In this document: positions 18,009 to 26,627 of the stretch, one piece after another
Layout: the number at the start of each line of letters is the position of its first letter
How positions within the stretch are numbered: the stretch's first letter is position 1
Assembly (NCBI RefSeq): GCF_001890385.1
Contig: NZ_CP018221.1
Location: forward strand, 917,501 to 981,500
Length of the DNA stretch: 64,000 nucleotides
Direction: 5' to 3'
DNA from: Tardibacter chloracetimidivorans
Lineage (GTDB): Bacteria; Pseudomonadota; Alphaproteobacteria; Sphingomonadales; Sphingomonadaceae
Made by a program: the position numbers and the translations under genes
The notes under the pieces: generated by a model
What the model saw: the letters and a program-made list of their open reading frames with translations, nothing else
The model's database searches: none
What the model was told of the DNA's origin: nothing

Positions 18009-18520
18009 GGTGATGCCTCATCTGCAGCCCAGATCGAAGGGGATGGAAGTAATGGCTGGCCAGCAATCAGGCGGGAGACCCAATAGCTCAAAACGAGCGT
18101 CTCGTCCTGATTATAAACCTCCACGAAGGAAGTAACGACGGCTCGGCCACCGCGGCTCGTGGGTCTTATCGACTCGATTGTGACAATCGCTGAGATGGTG
18201 TCGCAGACCTGCACCGGGCGGTGCGCTTTCATCGACACCTCAAGCAGTGCGAGACCGGTACCCTGGCAAATCGACTGGAGCTGAAAGCCTTCAATCAGCG
18301 TATAGGTCAGAGCGGCGGGAATGGGCCGCCCTGCAATCGCCCGGCCCTCAAACTCGGGGTCGATGAAAATCGACTCCAGCATGCCGGTGCACGAGATGAA
18401 CGCAACCAGGTCTGCTTCCGTGATCAAGCGACGAAACGTCCTAAAGCGAGCGCCTTGCGACAACTGCTGCCAAAACAGCCCCTGCCCCAGTACCGGCAAC
18501 GCTGCTACCGATCCGGTCAC
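18005..18520 (-). CDS. MaoC-like hot-dog protein lacking the usual Asp/His catalytic pair, 171 aa
   Basis: This single hot-dog domain protein contains ITEADLVAFISCTGM and GRPIPAALTYTLIEGF, which align with the MaoC hydratase pattern. The positions normally holding Asp and His in the D.NP.H motif are Met and Phe here. GTG 18520 overlaps the CaiB stop (GTGA), giving translational coupling; longer upstream starts would run far into CaiB. I recall a recognised MaoC subgroup next to CaiB genes with the same TGM pattern, so this is probably a distinct functional subfamily and not a decayed gene. Thioester binding or thioesterase activity is possible. Confidence 0.75.
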   Translation of the reverse strand: MTGSVAALPVLGQGLFWQQLSQGARFRTFRRLITEADLVAFISCTGMLESIFIDPEFEGRAIAGRPIPAALTYTLIEGFQLQSICQGTGLALLEVSMKAHRPVQVCDTISAIVTIESIRPTSRGGRAVVTSFVEVYNQDETLVLSYWVSRLIAGQPLLPSPSIWAADEASP

Positions 18521-19794
18521 AACATGACCTTTGCGATCTCTTCGGCTGTAAACCCGGCTTCGTCCAAAATCTCTTTGGTATGCTGACCCAGGCGGGGCGG
18601 GCACTTCAACACGGGTCTCAGCCCCGAAAAGCGCACCGGAATGCCGGGCAAGCGGAGCCTCCCGAGGCCCGGGTCCTCCAAGCCTTCGAAATAACCGGTC
18701 TGCTCAAGGTGCGGATCATCTAATAAATCATCCAGACTGAGAACAGAAGCGTGAGGCACTTGGGCTTCGGTGCATATCTCAATCCAATGCTCAGTCGTAG
18801 CTGTCAGGATGATTTCCGCCAAAAGGTCGTAGAGCTCTGCGATGTGGGTTGTACGAGAACTCATGTTCGCGAGACGCGCATCAACGGTAAGATCCTCTCG
18901 ACCCGCAGCGGTCAGAAAATCGCGCCACTGACGGTCGCTGTACGGCAAGACTGCAAGGTAGCCATTCTTCGTCCTGTATGGCCGGCGGCCAGGCGCCGTC
19001 GTGCGCGGATAAACAGAATGCCCGACCGGTGGAACGAACTGTTTGCCGTAGAGATGCTCAACGGCGGTGAAGGAAACCATTGACTCGAACATCGGGATCT
19101 CCACCAGACCGCCATGGCCGGTCGATGTCCGCTTTTGCAGTGCAGCAAGGATGGCGATAGCGCCGATCAATCCTGTCGTTTTGTCTGCGAGCACGGTCGG
19201 CACGTAGCGTGGCTGCCCGTCGGCCCCGGCCATAATCGCGGCTAGGCCGCACATGCTCTGAATGACGTCGTCATACGCTGGACGCCCACTATACGCGCCT
19301 CCCGCTCCGAAACCCTGCAACGCAGCATAAATGAGGCGGGGGTTGCGCTCGAGCAGCGGCGTGGGGCCCAGACCCAGGGCATCCATTTTATGCTGGCGAT
19401 TGTTGTGCAGAAAGACGTCCACCCCGTCCGCGATACGCATGAGCGCGGCTCTTCCAGATCCCGTCTTGAGGTCAAGCTCTATGCTCCGCTTGTTGCGGTT
19501 AAGGCCAAGAAACAGTGCTCCCATCCCAGCTTCGGTCGATGGACCTACCTTGCGGGTCGTGTCTCCGCCGGGCGCTTCGACCTTGATCACGTCGGCGCCC
19601 AGGTCGCCGAGCCATTGGCCGGCGTAGGGAGCCATGGCGACGCTGCCCAGTTCGAGAACGCGAACTCCCGCCAACGGACTGCGAGCATCGGGCGCGTGAG
19701 CTGCGCTCGGCGTCGATCCAACGGCGTTCGAAACAACGTCACCGCCGACCGCGGCCTGCGGGTCGCATTCACGAAGGCTCCTGATATCTGTCAT
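18517..19794 (-). CDS. CaiB/BaiF-type CoA transferase, 425 aa
   Basis: This class III CoA transferase has LAGVRVLELGSVAMAPYAGQWLGDLGADVIKVEAP, then NRNKRSIELDLKTGSGR. PTVLADKTTGLIGA contains the probable catalytic Asp. It has an extra Ala/Pro/Ser-rich N-terminal leader of about 40 residues compared with the other CaiB gene here. It is the first member of a coupled CaiB-MaoC-FAH set and should activate a carboxylate whose thioester the next two proteins process. The SnoaL-like gene lies six bases upstream on the same strand. Confidence 0.9.
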   Translation of the reverse strand: MTDIRSLRECDPQAAVGGDVVSNAVGSTPSAAHAPDARSPLAGVRVLELGSVAMAPYAGQWLGDLGADVIKVEAPGGDTTRKVGPSTEAGMGALFLGLNRNKRSIELDLKTGSGRAALMRIADGVDVFLHNNRQHKMDALGLGPTPLLERNPRLIYAALQGFGAGGAYSGRPAYDDVIQSMCGLAAIMAGADGQPRYVPTVLADKTTGLIGAIAILAALQKRTSTGHGGLVEIPMFESMVSFTAVEHLYGKQFVPPVGHSVYPRTTAPGRRPYRTKNGYLAVLPYSDRQWRDFLTAAGREDLTVDARLANMSSRTTHIAELYDLLAEIILTATTEHWIEICTEAQVPHASVLSLDDLLDDPHLEQTGYFEGLEDPGLGRLRLPGIPVRFSGLRPVLKCPPRLGQHTKEILDEAGFTAEEIAKVML

Positions 19795-19800
19795 CGATTT

Positions 19801-20190
19801 CTATTCCGCGGTGGGCAGCAATGTCGCTTGGAAGCTGATTTGCCGCCACCCTCCTTCGCGCCAAACCCACACTTGGCTTGTCGCAATCTGCAAATCGCGG
19901 ACTTCACCGCTGCTCATAATCCGAACCATCTGGCTCAATTCCCCTGTCGCAACGGCAAAATGCCCATAGGGCCGTACAGCGAGACTTCGCCGATCGGCAG
20001 AAAGGAAATCGAGCCGGGTCGTGACCCCTTCCATGTAGCTTTGATAATCGTCGATCCGTCCCGTTGCATGGATGTGCACGAGATCTGTTCCGATAAGGTT
20101 TTGAAGCGTGAGAATGTCCTTGGCGACGAGCGCAGCACATCTCTGCCGCTCATGCTCACAGATAGCTTGCACAACCTGCTCATCCGTCAT
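19801..20190 (-). CDS. SnoaL/DUF4440-like (NTF2-fold) protein, 129 aa
   Basis: This small alpha-plus-beta-barrel protein has an N-terminal helix, MTDEQVVQAICEHERQRCAALVAKD, followed by the DLVHIHATGRIDDYQSYM segment and late VWVWREGGWRQISFQAT strands. This is the NTF2-like layout shared by SnoaL-like cyclases, steroid isomerases and many unassigned proteins. It is probably the first gene of the CaiB-MaoC-FAH transcript. No specific activity is assigned. Confidence 0.7.
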   Translation of the reverse strand: MTDEQVVQAICEHERQRCAALVAKDILTLQNLIGTDLVHIHATGRIDDYQSYMEGVTTRLDFLSADRRSLAVRPYGHFAVATGELSQMVRIMSSGEVRDLQIATSQVWVWREGGWRQISFQATLLPTAE

Positions 20191-20370
20191 GATAGCCCAT
20201 CTCCGATCGGTCCGAATTAACCACAGACATGGTCGTTCGAGACTGAGGCAGGGATCGTCAGCGCCATCGAAACGGCGCTATCGCCCATTGCTCCCGGGCA
20301 AACTAGGCACGCTGGACTGACGCGTGAAATATTATAACGGCCGCTTGCTATATCGCGCGGGTATAGGCTG

Positions 20371-21294
20371 TTAGGAGCCGATAGTCGGAGCCTCCTCGTA
20401 TTCCTCCTCGTCCAGGGTCATAGCAACATCTCGAAAGCGCCGGGTCGCCAGCGTGGCGCCATCGGCCAATGTAGCAAGCGCGAGGCCGATGCCGATCAAA
20501 GTTCCACCAGATGTGACCTCTTGAAATCGGGCGCGTGTCCTCATCCTGCGGGCCACCTTATGAGGTATCAACGCAAGTCCGAAGCCGCTCTCGACAAGCG
20601 ACATAACGCTGCAAACCTGCACCGCTTCCTGCGTAACATGCGGCACGAAGCCCGCTGTCTGACAGGCCAACACGGCGACTGCCCGGAGGTTCGGGACCAT
20701 TGAACGATCATACATGACGAATGGCTCACCGCTCAGGTCCTCCAATCGCGCCACGCAGTTTGCCGGGAGCGGGTGGCCCGGTGGAACCATCAGGACCAAG
20801 TGGTCATTTTCGACCGGCAAGATGTCGATTGGTGCGGGTTCCAGAAGAGGTACGCGAACGATGCCAACGTCAAGCTGCCCGTCGGATATCGCAGCGATCG
20901 CCTTTTGCGTGGTCATTTCCGACAGGCTTACCTCCACGAGCGGGTGGAGACGCTGAAAAGCCTGCATCAGCCTTGGCAACAATGAAAAAGTCGCGGAGCC
21001 AACGAAGCCCATGCTGAGCGGTGCACGGGCACCGCTGCTAATTTCCGCCATCAACTTCCGCAGGTTAGCTGCGCGCGTGACGATGTCCTGGGCATAAGCC
21101 AGCATCTCCTGGCCAGCTTGCGTGAGAACGACCCCGCGGGGATGTCGATCAAACAACGTGACACCAAGTTCCTGCTCGAGCTTGCGGATCGAAACGGACA
21201 GTGGCGGCTGTGCCAAGCCGATCATCGTTGAAGCGTTCAAAAAGCTTCCCGATTGGGCCACCGCGACAAATTGCCTCAACTGCTTAAGGTCCAC
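20371..21294 (-). CDS. LysR-family transcriptional regulator, 307 aa
   Basis: The N-terminal winged helix is DLKQLRQFVAVAQSGSF, LAQPPLSVSIRKLEQELG and LFDRHPRGVVLTQAG. A periplasmic-binding-like effector domain follows, with GFVGSATFSLLPRLM and LVLMVPPGHPL. GTG 21294 sits behind GGGAGG and gives the usual LysR N-terminus, so I prefer it to the ATG at 21327. It is divergent from the TfdA-like gene, with a perfect 21-bp dyad between them. It probably controls the rightward genes in response to a pathway intermediate. Confidence 0.9.
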   Translation of the reverse strand: MDLKQLRQFVAVAQSGSFLNASTMIGLAQPPLSVSIRKLEQELGVTLFDRHPRGVVLTQAGQEMLAYAQDIVTRAANLRKLMAEISSGARAPLSMGFVGSATFSLLPRLMQAFQRLHPLVEVSLSEMTTQKAIAAISDGQLDVGIVRVPLLEPAPIDILPVENDHLVLMVPPGHPLPANCVARLEDLSGEPFVMYDRSMVPNLRAVAVLACQTAGFVPHVTQEAVQVCSVMSLVESGFGLALIPHKVARRMRTRARFQEVTSGGTLIGIGLALATLADGATLATRRFRDVAMTLDEEEYEEAPTIGS

Positions 21295-21316
21295 GCCGCC
21301 CACCTCCCTTCCTCGT

Positions 21317-21337
21317 GCTATATGCAAGCGATATAGC
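21317..21337. promoter_or_regulatory. Perfect inverted repeat, LysR-type operator candidate
   Basis: GCTATAT, seven bases, ATATAGC: a perfect 7-bp dyad containing the T-N11-A arrangement typical of LysR regulator boxes. It is located 23 bases before the LysR start and 80 before the TfdA-like start. Confidence 0.55.
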
Positions 21338-21417
21338 TCGGGCGGGGCTTAGTATTTGTCATCCCTCGTGGCAAACGTAGTTTAGGCGGCAGACCGTGTG
21401 ACCGGAGACCTCCAAAA

Positions 21418-22266
21418 ATGTCGGCCATCCTTCAACAGACACCGCTGATGCCGTTCGGCGTGGAGCTCGACCTTGATCTGGCGGATCCCGCCAACGCCGA
21501 TGCAGTGCGCGCTTCGTTCGTTGAACATGGCTTGCTCGTGTTCCGCCAACAGCAGCTATCGATGGACGAACAGAAACGCATAGTGGGATATCTGGGCCCG
21601 GTATGCGAGCATTGGTCAACAGTAGGATATGTCTCGAACAAGCGAGCCGGCGGCATCCTTGGAAACGCCGAAGTCTCCTTCCATTCAGACAATTCCTATA
21701 CGTAGGATCCGCTGTTGGCCGTATCGCTGTTTGGGATAGAAGCGCCGTACGAGACGACGAGCACGCGTTTCGCAAGCGGCACGCGCGCGCTCGAGAAGTT
21801 GCCGTCGATCCTGCGGGAGCGGATCTCACGGCTCCACGGAATCAATCTCTTCGCGGCGTCTGACGAGGCGCAGGCGGATCGACAGCGCCTCGAAGGGTAT
21901 CCCGACGATTGCCCACGCTATGTCCATCCATTGATCATCACCGATCCCGTCAGCGGTGTCCAATCGCTCTATGCGCTGCAAATGCACACCGCAGCCGTCG
22001 CAAGCGTCTCGCCATCAGAAAGCGAAGCCTTGCTTTGTGAGTTGTTCGGATATCTTTACGAACCAGAGAACATCTACGAGCACAAATGGCGCAAGGGTGA
22101 TTTCGTCATCTGGTCCAACTTCCGATACCAACACGCCAGGGGTGCATTGGACCCGCAACACGAACGAACGCTGCAACGTGTCTGCATCTCAAACGGTCAA
22201 CCTCAAGTTTATGAAGATGCCCTTCCCGCGAGAATAGTAAAAGGCAGGATAGGCGCTATGGCATAA
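21418..22266 (+). pseudogene. TauD/TfdA-family 2-oxoglutarate dioxygenase with in-frame amber codon
   Basis: Two stretches in the same frame, 21418-21702 and 21706-22266, are separated only by TAG at 21703-21705. The first ends FHSDNSYT, supplying the His-X-Asp iron ligands. The second continues DPLLAVSLFGIEAP and carries the distal His (YQHARGAL) and Arg (HERTLQR). Read through, the gene is 283 codons, the normal family length. One base change from a CAG, AAG or GAG codon would create the stop. I call it a nonsense-mutated gene; a sequencing error or an internal restart at 21715 are alternatives. Family enzymes hydroxylate substrates using Fe(II) and 2-oxoglutarate. Confidence 0.8.
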
Positions 22267-22302
22267 CATCAGCTGGGCGACGGTGGGACGATAGGAATTA
22301 AG

Positions 22303-22827
22303 ATGAGCATTGTCGATAACATCTTCCAAGAAGCGAAGCCCTCATATTTCGCTCATTTTGTAATTCGAACTTCGAATTACGAAGCCATGGTGAAGTGGTA
22401 TGAGGATTTTCTTCAAGCGCAGAGAGTGTTCAGCAATGATCGAGCCACGTTTCTTACTTACGACGATGAGCACCATCGTGTCGCGATCGTCAATCGGCCC
22501 GATCTTATCCCGACGACGCCGCAGCACGCGGGCATCGATCACGTCGCTTACAGTATGGCCTCGATCCACGACTTGGTCATTAACTATGAACGATTGAAAG
22601 CTCTTGAGATACTGCCTTACTGGGGCATCAACCACGGGCCGACCACATCGATGTACTATCGCGATCCGGATGGCAATCAGATCGAATTGCAGGTCGACAA
22701 TTGGTCGGAGCCCGGCAGGACCCGCGAATATTTCCAGACGCCCGAGTTTGCAGCGAACCCCATTGGCGTTGCGTTCGATCCCGAGGAATTTGCCCGAGAT
22801 TTTCAGCATCGAGCAGAGGGAATCTAA
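22303..22827 (+). CDS. VOC-fold extradiol-dioxygenase-like protein, 174 aa
   Basis: The protein has YFAHFVIRTSNYEAMVKWYEDFL, then GIDHVAYSMASIHDLV, then YYRDPDGNQIELQVD. This gives the His...His...Glu metal triad of single-module biphenyl-diol-type ring-cleavage dioxygenases or glyoxalase relatives. It lies between the TfdA-like gene and a second VOC gene and precedes a (broken) FAH gene. The order extradiol dioxygenase then FAH hydrolase is common in meta-cleavage routes, so ring cleavage of a diol is a reasonable guess. Confidence 0.8.
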   Translation: MSIVDNIFQEAKPSYFAHFVIRTSNYEAMVKWYEDFLQAQRVFSNDRATFLTYDDEHHRVAIVNRPDLIPTTPQHAGIDHVAYSMASIHDLVINYERLKALEILPYWGINHGPTTSMYYRDPDGNQIELQVDNWSEPGRTREYFQTPEFAANPIGVAFDPEEFARDFQHRAEGI

Positions 22828-22831
22828 TGGT

Positions 22832-23305
22832 ATGATCCCGGAAACATATCTGCACGCGAGCTTCCTCGTTCCCAATCTCGAGCTCGCGATTGAGGAGTTT
22901 GGATCGACGTTCGGCACCCGTTTCCATGCACCTCTTTCATTTCCGATCGCCGATCTGGATCAGATTGGCATTGATGACGACGAGGGTCTGGTCCGCTATT
23001 CCTACTCGATTGAGGGACCGCCTTATTATGAGCTTATCGAGGCAGTCGGTTCGCACATTTATAAACCCGAGCAGGGTTTTGGCTTTCACCATCTTGGAAT
23101 GTGGATGGATGACGAGCAGGCTATGCGAGCGCATCTCACCGACATGGGAATCGGGATTTCTGCGATTTCCTGGAGCGCCGACCATCAAGCCTTGTCCATC
23201 TTCACAGAACCTTTTGGGCCGCTCGGCCTGCGGATCGAGTATATGAACCGGCGTTTTCAGCCTATGTTTGAGCGCTTTTTTTCCACCGGCAGGCTGGAAG
23301 GCTGA
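22832..23305 (+). CDS. VOC-fold protein, 157 aa
   Basis: Starting at ATG 22832, five bases after the preceding stop, the protein opens MIPETYLHASFLVPNLELAIEEFG. It shares GPPYYELIEA and GFGFHHLGMWMDD with the VOC protein at 2965-3435, its paralogue. The HH pair and ELIE are likely metal-site residues. Longer upstream frames overlap the previous gene and are shadows. Function unknown; the close spacing suggests it acts with the neighbouring VOC enzyme. Confidence 0.8.
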   Translation: MIPETYLHASFLVPNLELAIEEFGSTFGTRFHAPLSFPIADLDQIGIDDDEGLVRYSYSIEGPPYYELIEAVGSHIYKPEQGFGFHHLGMWMDDEQAMRAHLTDMGIGISAISWSADHQALSIFTEPFGPLGLRIEYMNRRFQPMFERFFSTGRLEG

Positions 23306-23709
23306 GCCATCACGCGCATTTGGAAACGCCAATGATCCGTTCCGAGGCTTGGGAAGGACGCCGATCCCGAGATAGGAACTCGCTTTCGCTGCCTCAACCG
23401 CAGAATTCGGCTCAAAAGCGATCGGCGGACAACATTTGGGAGCGGCGCGCGAACAACCTTGGAGGAAGAGCGCGGTTCTTTTGCCAAGCAGCGGCCAGAA
23501 ACGAGGAGCAGATGAAGCTTGCTAGGTTCAAGTCGGACGGCCAGATCAAAATCGGGGTTGTCCGGGACACTGCAATTCTTTCGCTTACTGACCGCGTTCC
23601 TGGGGTCGGTGCCGACATGATTGCCGTTATCGAGAGATGGGTGGAGCTTTTTGACCAGATTGGATCACTGCCGCCCGTTGTTGACTATCGGCTGGAAGAA
23701 GTCATTCTA

Positions 23710-24760
23710 GAGCGGTTTCCGAGCTGATTGAATCGCGAGGGATTCCCAAGCGGCATATTTTCTGATTCATCCGATTTGCCGGTGAGGAGGTCGGCATGGG
23801 ATGGGTCGAGCCTTGTCTGTGGATTTGCGCGAGCGTGTTTTGGCGGCGGTCGAAGACGGCTTGTCGTGCCGTGCTGCGGCGGCGCGGTTCGGGATCAGCG
23901 TGTCGAGCGCAATCCGGTGGCGGCAAAGGCTGCTTGCCAAGGGCTCGGTAGCACCGCGCCCGCAGGGCGGCGACCGCCGTTCGGCGCGGATCGAGGCGCA
24001 CGGCGATCTCATCCGGGCCGCCATTGCCGAGACGCCCGACATGACGCTCGAAGAGTTGATGGCGATGCTGCGCGGGCACGGTGTGTCGGTGGGGATCGGT
24101 ACCTTGTGGCGGTTCTTCGACCGGCACGGGATCACGCGTAAAAAAAGACCGCGCACGCCACCGAACAGGACCGGCCCGACATCCTCGCCCGCCGCTGGGA
24201 CTGGTTCGAGAGCCAGGTCGATCTCGACCCCGACCGACTGATCTTCATCGACGAGACCTGGGCCAGCACGAACATGGCGCGCCGCCACGGTCGCTGCCGC
24301 AAGGGCGAGCGGCTGCGCGCGGGCGTTCCGCACGGACACTGGAAGACGACGACGTTCGTGGCAGGCCTCAGGAACACGGGCATGGTCGCGCCGATGGTGC
24401 TCGACGGGCCAATTAACCGCGACGCCTTCACCGCTTATATCACCCAGGTGCTCGTCCCCGAGATCGTCCCCGGCGACATCGTCGTCATGGACAATCTGTC
24501 GAGCCATAAGGGCGCCGAGGTGCGCGAGGCCATCGAGGCGGCGGGCGCAACGCTCCTGTTCCTCCCGCCCTACAGCCCCGACTTCAATCCGATCGAAAAA
24601 GCATTCTCGAAGCTCAAAGCGCACCTGCGCAAAGCCGCCGAACGCACTATCCACGGCCTCTGGACCGCTATCGGCCGCATCCTCGACCTCTACACCCCGC
24701 AAGAATGCGCCAACTATTTCACCGCCTGCGGATACGATGCAGCATGATCGGAAACCGCTC
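23710..24760 (+). mobile_element. IS630-family insertion sequence, 1051 bp
   Basis: The ends are inverted repeats beginning GAGCGGTTTCCGA (13 perfect bases; right copy ends at 24760). They are flanked by the TA target duplication at 23708-23709 and 24761-24762, as is usual for this family. The element interrupts a FAH gene and encodes a DDE transposase in two overlapping frames. Confidence 0.93.
23801..24747 (+). CDS. IS630-family transposase, two frames joined by -1 frameshift
   Basis: Frame A (23801 onward) encodes the helix-turn-helix region: LSVDLRERVLAAVEDGLSCRAAAARFG, then HGITRKK. At a run of seven A residues (24140-24146) a -1 slip leads into frame B, which continues to 24747. Frame B carries the catalytic residues: LIFIDETW (first Asp), VVMDNLSSHKG (second Asp) and PDFNPIEKAFSKLK (Glu). 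Without slipping, frame A ends at 24241 and lacks the whole catalytic core. GAGGAGG precedes the start. Programmed frameshifting at A-runs is known in several IS families. The element may therefore be active, or the A-run may be a simple mutation. Confidence 0.85.
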
Positions 24761-25503
24761 TAGAAGCCCCGATTGGACGTCCTGGCAAGATCATGGGACT
24801 TGGGCTCAATTATCGCGATCACATCGAAGAAGCCAAGCTCGAGGTGCCGACATTTCCGATGTGGTTCACGAAGGCACCAACATCTATTAACAGTCCTAAC
24901 GGCCCTATCGAGGTGCCTCGGATCTCCGAGACGCTGGATTACGAGGCGGAACTAGTCTTCATAGTCGGCAGGCGCTGCAAGCATGTTGCTCCTGATCGGG
25001 CACACGACGCTATCTTTGGATATTGCGCTGGAAATGACGTAAGCGTGCGCGAATGGCAACGCCGAACGAGCCAGGTGACGCTTGGAAAATCGTTCGACAC
25101 AAGCGCACCTTTCGGACCATTTATCGTCACGTCGGATGAGATCGATTCAGGAAACCTCTCGATCCGGTGCCTAGTAAACGGTGAAGTCCGCCAGTCCAGC
25201 AACACGCGCCACATGGTCTTTTCGTGTGCCGCGCAGCTTGCTGATCTGTCCTCAGCTATGACAATGGAACCGGGTGATATCGTATTCACTGGGACGCCCG
25301 GAGGAGTGGGCGCGCTGATGTCCCCGAAGACATGGTTGAGGGCCGGAGACGTGGTTCGTGTCGAAATCGAAGGTATCGGATTTATCGAGAATGTCGTCGT
25401 TGATGAGCGCCCGCCTTCGTCTCCATGAACCGCGGGGCTTCGTCCTTCCTAGACGGGCGTTACGCCGGCTTTGACGACTAATGATATTGCACAGGAGGGG
25501 ACG

Positions 25504-26290
25504 ATGACAACGAGGCTTGGACCGCTTGATAGTGGCGAAAAGCGGGTCGCTATGATCACGGGGGCGGGGAGCGGAATTGGACGAGCTTCTGCGATGCGCT
25601 TCGCCAGCGAGGGCGTGCGGATCGGCGTGGCCGATCTTGATCGTGCCGCTGGTACCGAAACCGTCAACCAAATCCTGCAGAATGGCGGTGAAATCCGAGT
25701 TCTTTCAGTGCGATGTCGCAGAGGAGCAATCCATCCAGGAGACGGTTCACGGGATCGTCGAACGGTTTGGGCGGCTCGACATTGCGCACAACAACGCGGG
25801 CATCTCTCCGGACACCGGACTGATCGTCGATTGCGAACGTGCGGTTTGGGACAAAATCCTCGCGGTCAACCTGACGGGCATGTGGATGTGCATGAAGCAC
25901 CAAGCACCCGCGATGATGGCATCGGGTCATGGGGGAGCCATCTGCAACATGGGTTCCGGATCTTCTCTCAAGGGATTGCCGGAGATATCGGCGTATGTCG
26001 CTAGCAAGCATGGAGTCGTCGGCCTTACGAAGGTCGCCGCGCTTGAATTCGCACCGCACATCCGTGTGAATGTCGTGTGCCCCGGCCCTACGGACACACC
26101 CGGCATTCGAACGAAATCCGAATCCAGCGACGCCGGCTTTTCGCTGGACGAGTTCATGAAGAGCGTGCCCCTGAGGCGCATGGCTGGCCCCGACGAGCTT
26201 GCCCAAGCCGTAGTCTGGCTGTGCTCAGACGAAGCTTCTTATGCTACGGGAGCGATCGTATCGATCGACGGCGGGCTCGTTCTTAGCTGA
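25504..26290 (+). pseudogene. SDR-family oxidoreductase with a frameshift
   Basis: The gene starts at ATG 25504 behind GGAGGGG and encodes MITGAGSGIGRASAMRFA up to QILQNGGEIR. The reading frame then moves by one base near 25697-25700 and continues FFQCDVAEEQSIQETV in the next frame. That part includes NNAG, GSGSS for the catalytic Ser and YVASK, ending IVSIDGGLVLS at 26290. The span of 787 bases fits 262 codons plus one extra base, probably an inserted G at 25699. A sequencing error is the main alternative. Without correction no complete SDR is made. Confidence 0.8.
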
Positions 26291-26627
26291 GACGGTGCTG
26301 GAGCTGCGGCAGCGCCATCGCCTCTGCGGCGCGCTCCGAAGTCCCGCCTAGCGATATTGAGCTGACGCAGTCCCAACACGGCACCGGACTTGACCTGCGG
26401 CCTTCCGGCCCAGGCCGAAGCCCGCTTAGCGGCCAGCGACTGCGTCAACCTGCTGGGTTTCTGGGCTTCTTCGCTCACCGGGCGATGATACGCAGCGATC
26501 ACGTCGCTTTCAGCCTGGCGCTCAGTGATCGATTTGGTGAGTTTTGACGCTCCGGCGTGCCCTGTCCTGAACGCACCGCCGGGCGTATTATTAAGCGAGT
26601 ATGCAGGCTGGCTGAGGGTGAAGAACA
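26291..26627. other. Intergenic region, no gene recognised
   Basis: These 337 bases separate the frameshifted SDR from the AbfD-like gene. A leftward open frame crosses most of it but has no recognisable domain and overlaps both neighbours, so I leave it out. The right end must carry the promoter for the rightward operon. Confidence 0.4.

Larger units (their letters stand above)
23512..25428 (+). pseudogene. Fumarylacetoacetate hydrolase-family gene split by IS630-family element
   Basis: The 5' part (23512-23709) encodes MKLARFKSDGQIKIGVVRD and ends at VIL. The 3' part (24763-25428) resumes EAPIGRPGKIMGLGLNYRDHIEEA. It then gives the metal-binding DYEAELVFIVG and the C-terminal FTGTPGGVGAL typical of FAH/2-hydroxyhepta-diene-dioate isomerases. 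Removing the IS and one TA restores a continuous 288-codon frame. The insertion adds 1053 bases, so phase is kept, but the IS brings a stop at 23725. The downstream piece begins with its own ATG (24793) and could make a truncated protein lacking the N-terminal lobe. Confidence 0.9.
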
